Position numbers and translations under genes: made by a program. This document shows positions 54,986-64,000 of a DNA stretch of 64,000 nucleotides, piece by piece (within the stretch, counting starts at the first letter, position 1; each line of letters opens with the position of its first letter). The stretch is from the NCBI GenBank assembly GCA_963969345.1, contig OZ017768.1, positions 2,814,718 to 2,878,717 of the forward strand, in the 5' to 3' direction. The stretch is from Turbatrix aceti (Eukaryota > Nematoda > Chromadorea > Rhabditida > Panagrolaimidae). The notes under the pieces were generated by a model. It had not been told where the DNA came from. It searched no databases and worked only from the letters and a program-made list of their open reading frames with translations.

Positions 54986-57900
54986 TTACTTGCCGTAGGG
55001 GATGATAATTTGCTCCTGCGCCTGGTTGTCAGTGCCGGCGGCAGTGGCACCACCAACAGTCGTTGGCACAACCTTCGGGAACGGATTCTGCTGGATGTAC
55101 GACTGCGGAAGCGCATTGGAGTCCACCTTGCCGGTCGGCGTCAGGTAATCCTTGCAGCAGATTTCAGTACACCGTTCGAGACTCTTGAAATTGTTGAGTG
55201 TGCCATCGCAGCCTCCGTAGTTGTACGGCACGCAGGTGTCACTCAGGGGATGGTAGCCGTAGCGGGTCTCGTTGCCATGGCATGGTCCAGGGTCCCGGGG
55301 CTGGAGGCAGAAGTCAGCCGGGTCTTCACAGCAGATGCTCACGCTGAACTCGGCGGACATGTGGCAGAGGAAGCCGGCAGGACAGCCGTGGTTGATGCCG
55401 CAGGGTACGGGACGGGCGGCCTTTGTATCGACGAGGGGCAGGCCGTGGGGACAGTATGACCTGTACTCCGGGCACTTCTCCTCGCACGATTGGCGGTTGA
55501 CAAAGTTGTTCTCGTTACCCTTTGTGCCGGTGTAGACGAAGCGCTTGCACTTGTTCGCGCCGACGTCAAAGTACCATCTTGGAAGCTGATCGGGGCCGAC
55601 GCCCTGGTTTAGAGGTTGGTCGCAGGGATCCGAGACTGAAATGTGTCCTTGTAACTCATTTTGGACGAAAGTATCGGTCCCAGAACGAAAAAAAATCAAA
55701 AAATTTGTTCTTGATACGAAAAAAATCGGTCCTAACACGAAAAAAATTGACAATTGATTCCCGACACGAAAACAGTCATCAACTTCCATCACGAAAACTC
55801 AAATTTGTAGATTTCGTGTCATAACCGATCCATTTTCCCAGAAGCTTCCTCACTTTCTTGTGAAGAAGACTTGGCCAAAATGCCCGACTTGGGACAACAG
55901 ATGGTCGTCAGCCTTCCCGCTCCGACGTGGCAGTAGTGGGTGCGCGGGCAGACGGATTCGTCGTCGGCGCACTGCTGGCGCTCGCCGGTAGATTCATCGA
56001 GAAGCGGATCACCGAAGAGGCATGGGTTCATCTCTGCAATACACCTCCCCGAGAGGCCGTTAATAATTATAATCCGTGTTTATTGCACCAAGTGTATCCA
56101 GATCATGTGTGTGATTGTGTGACGACGTGCAAATCGTGAAGGAAGGTGGTGGTGGTGGTAAAAAAAAAGAAGGGCACAGAGAGAGGCAGAGTGAACAGAA
56201 CAGAACAGAATGAATGAATGTGCGTGTGTGCAATATTTATAACATCGCTTACGAACCATGGCACTGCTCCTGGCACATTTCGCGGGAGAGGAAATTGTTG
56301 GCGTTGCCCTTCATGCCGCTGTACTTGAATTTACGGCACGTCTGGGTGCTGCCGTCAAAGTGCCAGCGCTCGAGGCTCTCGCTGCCGTGGCCGCGATCGA
56401 CGATGAGGTCACAGGGTCGACGGGCTGAAAGATGACGTATGTATGCATAATCCTGTTCTGATGACCAAAGACCAGGTGAAACCCCTTTTACGTTCCTTTT
56501 GCGCGACCAAAACCGCACATTGGATCATTTTTGTGCGACCCCAAACGTGCACCGCCTTCTCTCCACCACCATCGCCGCCTCCACCGTAATCCGTTTATTA
56601 AACTTTCGCATGCACCGAATAGTTTAATTCAAAGCGGGAGGTAGGTAGGCGAGGTGGAGGAGAAGGTCAGTGAGCAAGAAGTGAGGGTTATTCGTGTCCA
56701 AGTACAGCATCAAGATAGTCAGCAAGTGCAATCAAAAAAGCCTCGAACTCACTTCCCGGACAGCAGTTTGTAGTCTCAGGTGCGCTGCCGACGTGGCAGA
56801 AGTAGCCAGAAGGACAGGTGTCCGAGCCACCGCAGATGATCGGTTCATTCTTCTTGCTGAGCAGGGGTTCACCGTGTTGACATGGGTTTGGGAACACTAA
56901 AAGGGGCTCTTCAAAGTTTACATCACTCAGATTTCCTGATATTTACCTGGACAAACAGCCTCGCAGTCCTCAACCGACAAGAAGTTGTTCGCATTTCCCT
57001 TCGCGCCATGATAAGTAAATTCCCGACAACGACGGGTCTCCTTGTCGTAGTAGAACCTGCTGAGTCGGCTGTTTCCGATGCCAGAAGCCGGCTTATGACC
57101 ACACGGATCACCGTTCTTCGGGCAACAGACGTTGTCGGCATCTTCCGTGCCGATGTGACAGAAGTGAGTGCCAGGACAGCGCTCGTTGGGGTTGCAGACC
57201 TTGGGTTGGCCGCCCTTGTTCAGCAGCGGGTGTCCGCCTCCGCAAGGGTTGCTGTACGACGGGCACGTCTCCTGGCAATCCTGGATCGTGAGGAAGTTGT
57301 TCTGGTTTCCGCCCTGGCCTCGGTAGATGAAGGATGCACAGCGCTTTGCTGACACGTCAAAGAAGTACCGGGTTGACTTCATGCCACCTGTTCCACTGAT
57401 CTTCGGCAGGGTACATGGATTTGGCACTGTCGCGCAGCAGACTGTGGTCTCGACTGTATCACCTACGTGGCACCAGTGCGTGGTTGGGCAGGGCGAGACT
57501 GGACTGCAGGTGCGCGGAACACCGGCTGGGTCGAGGAGCATTTCAACATTAGAACATGGGTTTACGCATTCGCCTAAAGGTATCACAGGTATGCATCACG
57601 CCTGAAGAATTAAAAATAGCCTACTCTTACAGGTAGCCTCGCAGGCGTCCCTGGAGATAAAGTTGTTCTGATTTCCCTTGGCGCCCTTGTAGATGAAGCT
57701 CTTGCACTGCTTGTTGCACGACTTATCATTCGGATCCGCGTACCACCTGGTGAGGGATTCATTTCCAACACCGACCTCAACCGGCAGCTGGCAGGGTGTC
57801 GTGACGGCACCGGGGCAGCAAGCTGTAGTGTCCTTGGTGGATCCGATGTGGCACCATTCGCCCTTGTCACAGGTGTTAGAGGTGACTGAGCACTCCTTGT

Positions 57901-59606
57901 GTGGTCCGTAGTCAAAGAGCGGGGGACAGGGGTTAGACCATTCTGAAACCAACTCCATAGCAGCTTCTGGAGCGAAAACAGGTGACCCACTCATGCAGAC
58001 GCGCTTGCACTCGTTGTACGACAGGTAGTTGTTCTCATTGCCCTTCGCGCCCTTGTAGACGAATTCGATGCAGCGACGGGCGACGCTGTTGTAGTAGAAG
58101 CGCTTGAGAGATGCCCTGCCGTGGCCGACGTTGACCGGAAGCGTGCAGTAGTCTTCGACTGAAATTCAAAATTGTTTTGAACCCCAATAATTACATTCAC
58201 TCACTTCCACTCTTCTGGCAACACGCCGTGGCAGCAGCCGTGTCTCCAACATGACAGTAGTGATCCGACGGGCACTGATTGCCCCCGCTGAAGCCACAGG
58301 GCACTTTCTTCCCGCTGGGATCCCGAAGAGGCTTTCCGTGCCGACACGGGTTTTCATGGTCAACAACGGGTTTCTCGTGTTCGCAGGCCTCAGCGCAGGC
58401 GACCTGGGACACAAAGTTGTTAGCATTGCCCCGGGTACCCTTGTATAGGAACCGCTTGCACTGCTTGGTCGCAACGTCGTAGTACCAGCGCGGAACGAGA
58501 TCCCTGCCTTCACCGGAATGCCGGATAAGGTTGCATCGCTTGCCCCAGTTGTTTGTCGGGCAGCACGTCGTCGTGGCGTACGTCGTGCCGGTATGGCACC
58601 AGTACTCCTCCGGGCATCCGCCGTTGGGCAGTACGACGTGGTTGCACGAGACTGGCGTGTCAAACGAGTTCATCAGGGGCTGACCGTACGGACAGGGATT
58701 AAGGTAGTCAGGTTCACCCTTTCTCCTTCCGGGTCGGAGAAAAAAAGTCGTCGTTGACTCATTCAGCTGGGGTGTTGTCCGGGTCTGAGGGGTCGTCGTG
58801 TCACCCTGGAGCTCGGTATACGGTGGGGGAGTTGGAAGGGTTGATGTTGAGCCGTTGTTGGCTGTGCGTTCACCGATCTCCTTGCTCCTGATCAAAGTGG
58901 ACGACACTTCTGGCGACGACGGTGTGCTGGTGACTGCTTCAGTCGACGTCAAAATTGAAGTTGAAGTCGACGCCAAAGCAGAAGTCGTGGTTAAAACTAC
59001 AGTGGACGGTTCAGAAGTCGGTGAGGTGGACGTCACCTGTTCAGGTGTCGTAGTGCCAACTGGGGACTCAGTGACGGGCAGCGTGATAGAAGGAGTGGTT
59101 GAGGGAATGTAAGTGTGCGTTACGATACGAATGTTCGGATGGGGTCCGTTGGGAGTGAAGATCTGGACTCCCGGGATGCCGGGAACGACATTGCCATTGG
59201 GCAGGATGTTACGGTTGGGTTGGCCGTTGTTGTTGTTGCCTAAAAGATCCGACAACTTCACGTACCGTAACTTGGGGCTACTTTTTAACAGCATGGATGA
59301 AAATACCGTAACCGGTAATATCGTAACAGGTGCAACATCAAATTGCTACTCACCTCGGCATTTCAGACAATTATTCTGAATCTGCGGAGCAGGCGCTGGA
59401 ACAGGATTGGGCCTCAGATTCCATCTATACCGATTCTGATTACACATGTTTGTAGGACAGTTGGTGCGAACAGGGTAGAAGTTGTTCCTGATCGGCTGTT
59501 GATAAGGCATGGGCTGTTGTTGCTGAGGCACAACAAAGCCGTAGGTGGCAGCGAAGAGCCAAGCACAGAGGCCAAGGCCAAAGCAGAAACCGCTGCTGGC
59601 AGCCAT
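54986..59606 (-). CDS. Secreted multidomain Kunitz/Lustrin protein, 1181 aa
   Basis: Nine exons: 59606..59354, 59239..58205, 58159..57991, 57942..57625, 57575..56947, 56896..56753, 56424..56257, 56033..55854, 55635..54986; every intron is phase 1. Signal peptide (GFCFGLGLCAWLFAATYGFV), a Cys-poor Gln/Pro segment, a Thr/Ser-rich stalk, then alternating Lustrin-type Cys modules (NPC.HG.PL..C..CP..YCHVG...CC) and eight Kunitz domains. Kunitz 1-7 have KGAKGN-like GNxNNF but lack the two cysteines of the Cys14-Cys38 bond. Kunitz 8 (DFCLQPRDPGPCHGNETRYG) has all six, with His at the P1 position. Likely extracellular matrix or cuticle-associated, with one potentially inhibitory domain. Nematode MLT-11-type proteins share this style; exact orthology not claimed. 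Confidence 0.88.
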
Positions 59607-60377
59607 GGCGAAGAGAGCTAGGTGACTGGCGTGAGTGAGTGACCTCGCGAGTTGAGTAAGTTGCGTAAGGCTGCGTCAGACTGACCAAACGGGTGCTTTA
59701 CCCACCTTTGAGGCGTCCGAGGCGTGATGGGTGTCGGTCGACGGTGGACGGGATGAGGAATTCCTCGAGCACAAGCAGGGAGGGGAGATTAGGACTTAGA
59801 AGTTAATCCCCGTGGATCGCGTCGTCGGTGCATCAGGATGTGAACGGCCAGGTACGGATCGGTCAGCCAGTCCAATGTTTACCCTCGGCTAGGCAAGCAG
59901 ACGTTGGTTGGATGAAGGGCAGCACTTTCGCCTCTCGACAAAGTGTGTATCCACTCGCTTTCACTTTGGGTCAGCGACACAAAAAAAAACAACAAAATGT
60001 GCTTGGTTCCGTAGACAAAGAAGCAAGCAAGCCTCAACACGAACAACAAATACCTGCGCAAGTGCTGCGCGGACAAGTGGATACACGTCGGCTCGCGTCC
60101 CGGGCCCCATTGACCGGGATCAGCGAAATTTGTCAACTTTGTCCACAAAAGATGGTTAAAAAAACTGACTAAACTCTCGCGCATTCCTTTTCCTGCGTGA
60201 TCCCGCTCACTTTACTTATTTTTTATCCGTTGATCGCTCGCTCGGTGTAACGTAACGCCACCTGTTTGGTTCGTCATTTTACCCGCAAAAGAGTTCAAAA
60301 AAGTGGCACATGAGAAGAATGAAAAGAAAGGACTTTGACGACAAAAAAGTCCATTGTTTGCAAAAGTTCAAAAGTTG
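59607..60377. other. Upstream region of the Kunitz gene / 3' flank of hst-2
   Basis: GC-richer than average near the Kunitz start (GTGAGTGAGTGACC-like repeats). Overlapping open frames at 59828-60184 have no recognisable product. Confidence 0.4.
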
Positions 60378-61947
60378 TCAGGGCTTAATTTTCTCGTAGT
60401 GAAACTGTTGATCGACGAATTTCACTTTTTGGGCTGATACGTCATCGGTTGTTGAAGTATCGTTCGTCACCCTTTTCCAGAGGGCTTCGAATTCGGTTTT
60501 TACGAAATTGTAAAACTCCTTTTCCATCTGATAGATGGGCTCGGCCTGGATTTTTCGCATCGTCTCAGCAGACGGCGGAATTTTTTTGTTTGTGTACCGA
60601 AGATGGGATCGATTATCTGAAAAAAACCCTAACTACTGTAAAAATCCAGTCAAGACCAAAAGACAAATCCCACCGTCAAGAGCCAAAAAGTGATCGTAAG
60701 CCCCTCTGAAAAACCGAGGCACGAGTCGCTCTAGGACAGAGATGAGGTCAGAAAGTCGATCGTTGAGTCCGACGACCAGGTAGTGATTGACGAGGTTGAA
60801 CTTTGCCTGATCGAGAGCTTGTTGGTTTCCGGGTTCTCTAAAATTTAAATTCGAGGCTGGAAACTATTGGACATGAAAACAAACGAGCAAAAAGTAGCTG
60901 TGCCACAAAAGTAGGGAATCTGGAGCCAGAAGAGCTTCGGATCGCAGTCTTTGCCACGGGAAGCCACGCACTCGTCGAAGGTCTCGTTGTGGCCCGCTTT
61001 GGAGCGTTTGAGACCGACCCGGTAGTTGTCACCGTAGCGCAGGAAGTAGTAGTAGGACAGGACACGTTCGAGGGGTTCTCGTACGAGATTTATGTAGATC
61101 GGGTTCGGGTAGCCGTACCTGAATTTTTTTTTCGAATTTTCAAAAAAACTACTTTTTTTCATATTTGTGGTCGTTTAAAAAAATTAAATCATAATTTAAA
61201 AAAAATTGTAGGCTGACCATTTTTGGTCTGCATTTGAGCCCAAGAAAAAATTTTGATTTTTCATAAAATTTTTTTTAGAAGTTATAGAAATTTTTTTGGT
61301 CGTAAAGTTTCACTATAAAAATCATTAATCACGTTCAGGTGTTTTTAAAATTCCTAAGTCAGGCATTGAAGGCACCGATTTTCATGCCGTCAACAAAAAA
61401 AATTATAATTACGGTTTTTCTTTAAAAAAATTTCAGTCTGTTTTTTTTAGCATTTTTTTCCCCGACCGGTCGAATAAATACACGTCTTTTTGTTTTTCTC
61501 ACCTCGAAAAATCAACAAAGGCAACATGCCCGTGATAGAAAGCCGGCAGCCGTTCGGTCCACTCGCTGACATTCCTCACGAATTCGCCCTGATCGATTGC
61601 GTTCATCAGGTATCTGTTTTTCGTCAAATTCAGGTGAATAGCATGAAAACCATTTGTCTTGCAAAGGTCGTAACCGATCGCATTGGTCAGCGTCGTTGAT
61701 CCCGTTTTGGGGATCTAAAAAATTCCAAAAAACTTGGTGAAACCTCAGAAAACTCCAAATTTCCCACTCTATTGTAAATAACGACATGTCCACTCCTCAG
61801 CGGCTTCACAGAATCCGGTAACCCAATCTGTTGTTCAGGAATTGGTGCAGTAGACGGTGATCGTAAATCGGACAACCGAAATTCAACGTAGCAAATGCAT
61901 AAAACCAGACAAGCGACATTGGCTAGTGTAAAACAGTATCTTGACAT
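60378..61947 (-). CDS. hst-2: Heparan sulfate 2-O-sulfotransferase, 342 aa
   Basis: Transfers sulfate from PAPS to the 2-O position of iduronic acid in heparan sulfate, in the Golgi. Exons 61947..61768, 61714..61503, 61118..60885, 60837..60674, 60616..60378; the frame closes. Type II membrane anchor near the N-terminus ([15 protein letters not shown]), PAPS 5'-phosphosulfate loop [11 protein letters not shown], catalytic-region [14 protein letters not shown] with the conserved His, 3'-phosphate site [18 protein letters not shown], then [16 protein letters not shown] [29 protein letters not shown] and the terminal FHYEKIKP. Length is close to that of animal HS2ST. Divergent from the kinase gene downstream, 571 bp between starts. 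Confidence 0.93.
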
Positions 61948-62518
61948 AATCTGAATCCGTCAAGTAAAATCAAAATCAACTTTGGAGCATAATAGGATCC
62001 TAACCAGGTTCTGGATTTTATAAAAACAACGGCTAACAAATTTTTTTGCAAAAAAAGCATGACACCCAGAACACTTTGCCAAGAAATTGCATCTAAAAAC
62101 AGATTTGAATGAAAACGCGCGCATTTTCTGAATTTGTGAGAGTTTGTGCGCGCAACATGCGAAAGATTAGAAAACTCGCCGTCTGAAGATTTTTCAATTT
62201 TTCACATTCCGGTTTTTTTGTGTGCTTTTGACTACGACTCTTCTTCTCGGCTAATTCACCTGTAATTTTTCCAAGTGAGTTTTTTTGTTATCATAAGGCC
62301 TAGTTGGCGTCTGCCATTCGTGGCGGTATAATTTTTTTTGGGCATCTGCGCTGCGGGGTTTCTTGACCGCAGTTTTTTTTCTTTTGTGCAAAATTTGGAC
62401 AGACTCGGCGGGTGCCAGTGGTTGGCACAGGGCTTTGTTGCTCCGGGCGACTTAAGGACGTATGTATGAGGTCTTGGATGGTCATTTATTTTGCAGGCAC
62501 GTCTACTGACCACGAAGG
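61948..62518. promoter_or_regulatory. Divergent promoter region of hst-2 and the TTK-like gene
   Basis: 62146-62162 (GTGCGCGCAACATGCGA) matches 5134-5150 with one mismatch. A splice acceptor TTTTGCAGG at 62491-62497, 22 bp before the kinase start, suggests a spliced leader or 5' UTR intron. Confidence 0.5.
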
Positions 62519-64000
62519 ATGGCGTTCAGTCACATCGACCAGTTCAAGCAACGCTTCAAGAAGCGGAAGGAAGTCACCCGCGGCAATCGAGCTGAACTCG
62601 AGGCTCAGGGATTTTCGTTGCCTGATACTTCGGGTGAGTATTTATTTAATTTAGTTTTTTTTGTGCATTTTAGGCACTTTTTTGCTATTTGGCGATGTTG
62701 TAAAATGTTTTTATTGATTGAACCCAGTTTTTTTGGCGGTGGATCCTGTTTTTCTAATTTTTTTTACCCTTTTTACACACTTTCAAAAAACCCGAAAAAT
62801 TATGTCTTTTTTTGGCATTTGACGCTGTTTTAGGAATTTTTTTTATCAATTGAACTCTGTTTTTCAAAAATCTCTTTTTTTTTTTGCATTTGACGTCGTT
62901 TTTCGATTTTTTATCGATGAAACCCTGTTTTTCAACAAAATTGTTTTAGGCACCAATCCTGAAAGCGAGAACATCCTTCCGAGTGATTCGCTGCCCAAAA
63001 GTGTTCCTCCGGTGGATCCCGCGAAACTCCCGCCGATTTCCGACTCTGTCAAACGTCCGGCGACTTCTGTAACTGACCGACCACCTGTCAGCTCGGTCCA
63101 ACGAGTCAGCAGACCAGCGACTTGTTCTTCAACGATCGAAGCCAAGGTCGTGCTTCTTGAATCCAAGATTGGAGGCTTGGCAGGAGGCGATCAGCGAGTC
63201 CAGACCGATCCCCGGATTCAATGTCAAAAATCCATTCCTCCAGCTGCTCAAAAACCAACTCCAGTTCAAAAGGCGGCTGACGTCCCAGTTCAAAGGCCCA
63301 TCGCTCCGGAGAACCAACGAATGCCAAAATCCGTCGTCGGTCCGGTCGCTCCGCCAGCACGAGCTCCAATTTCGTCTCAAAATCGACGCCCTCGATCCGC
63401 ATCCGCCCGGGAAGACGTCAACAGTCCCCGTGACCGACAGCAGCAGGCCGCTCCTCGCCAGGCCCCCGCTCCGACCCTCAACCACCGCTCGAATTCCATC
63501 CCGACCATCCACCCCCAGCAGAGACGCACGGAGACAGTCAACGGCGAGGAATACCAAATCCTCAAATTGCTGGGCCGAGGCGGCTCGAGCCAGGTCTACC
63601 AGGCTCTACGGATCTCCGACGGCCTGGTCGTCGCCATCAAGGAAGTCAGCTTTGAAGGCCAGCCGGATGTCGTCAAGCAAAGTTACAAAAACGAAGTTGC
63701 GCTGTTGAAGAGTCTCCAGGGATCGCCGCATATTATCAAGCTTTATGCTTGGTGGGTTTTTTTTGATTTTTGGTGGGCATTTATTTTTATTTATTTTTTT
63801 ATTTTTCAGTGAACTGAAGGAGAAGCTGTACATCGTGCTGGAGAAGGGCGACACCGACATGGCGACTTACCTGCGGGATTCGAAGCAGTTTGATCCTCAT
63901 CTGACTAAATATTACTGGAATCAGATGCTGAAGTGCGTTGAAGCGATCCACGAACGAAGTAAGTGATTTTTTTATTGGTATTGACCTTATTTTTCGATTT
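62519..64000 (+). CDS. TTK: TTK/MPS1-like dual-specificity protein kinase, 3' end outside window
   Basis: Spindle-checkpoint kinase family, acting at kinetochores. Exons 62519..62633, 62950..63751, 63810..63958, continuing beyond. The N-terminal about 200 residues are Pro/Ser/Gln-rich and disordered. The kinase domain begins YQILKLLGRGGSSQVYQAL (Gly-rich loop GRGGSSQV), with VAIKEVSFEG (catalytic Lys), NEVALLKSLQGSPHIIKLYA, then LYIVLEKGDTDMATYL and YYWNQMLKCVEAIHE. GGSSxVxQ, the GDTDM hinge and YYWxxMLxxVxxIH match TTK/MPS1 rather than other kinase groups. The HRD and DFG motifs lie past 64000. No TPR domain is visible in the N-terminal part, which is shorter than in vertebrate TTK. Confidence 0.82.

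Noticed and set aside
55272..58757. Plus-strand ORFs across the Kunitz gene
   Set aside because: They are complements of conserved Cys-rich exons whose minus-strand frame closes perfectly over nine exons.
59828..60184. Gene between the Kunitz protein and hst-2
   Set aside because: Overlapping frames on both strands with no domain, signal or splice structure.

Overview
This is a eukaryotic, almost certainly nematode, nuclear segment. Genes have short introns with T-rich TTTTCAG acceptors. There is a large Kunitz/Lustrin-type secreted protein of nematode style, and many start codons sit 2-3 bases after a perfect splice acceptor, as expected for spliced-leader trans-splicing. AT-rich intergenic DNA carries many decayed transposons. 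I cannot name the species.

Conserved genes lie at both ends and in the middle. At 1-3015 is the C-terminal part of a Ral guanine-nucleotide exchange factor (RasGEF + Ras-association domain) with a tRNA-Lys(CTT) in one intron. At 39140-45636 is TFIIF alpha (GTF2F1/RAP74), whose introns hold three large palindromes. At 54986-59606 is an eight-Kunitz-domain secreted protein, at 60378-61947 a heparan sulfate 2-O-sulfotransferase, and from 62519 the start of a TTK/MPS1-like checkpoint kinase that runs off the window.

Between 3.4 and 53.1 kb the window is dominated by one expanded gene family with about fourteen gene-sized loci plus several fragments, on both strands. A typical member has two exons. 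Exon 1 encodes an N-terminal beta-rich module (RLRFDDGSEK...), often a short coiled coil (IKNDVVNEIQ) and a basic nuclear-localisation-like patch, and it ends in PPIAEK. Exon 2 encodes a helical module (YLFDMDVLRTAFLPG ... FLVDYFSTIL ... VVRNSFN) and a conserved C-terminal tail (HVIPGHQPIFN...TAF). By pattern this fits the BEN DNA-binding fold, with an N-terminus like that of BEND5-type proteins. These would be nuclear DNA/chromatin-binding proteins in an actively duplicating and decaying cluster. One copy has two BEN units in tandem, one has a hAT-like MITE with 8-bp target duplication in its last exon, one appears split by about 6.2 kb of nested inverted repeats, one carries a nonsense codon plus a frameshift, and several are relics.

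Other genes among the family are a secreted, probably GPI-anchored protein of unknown type (8799-11142), two unrecognised intracellular proteins (16062-17373 and 54027-54791), a Thr-rich single-pass membrane protein (17950-19422), and a small helix-turn-helix protein with a possible zinc-binding motif (32086-33089).

Exon boundaries were read by eye from GT/AG sites and checked for phase. All complete models close in frame, but none is supported by transcripts here.
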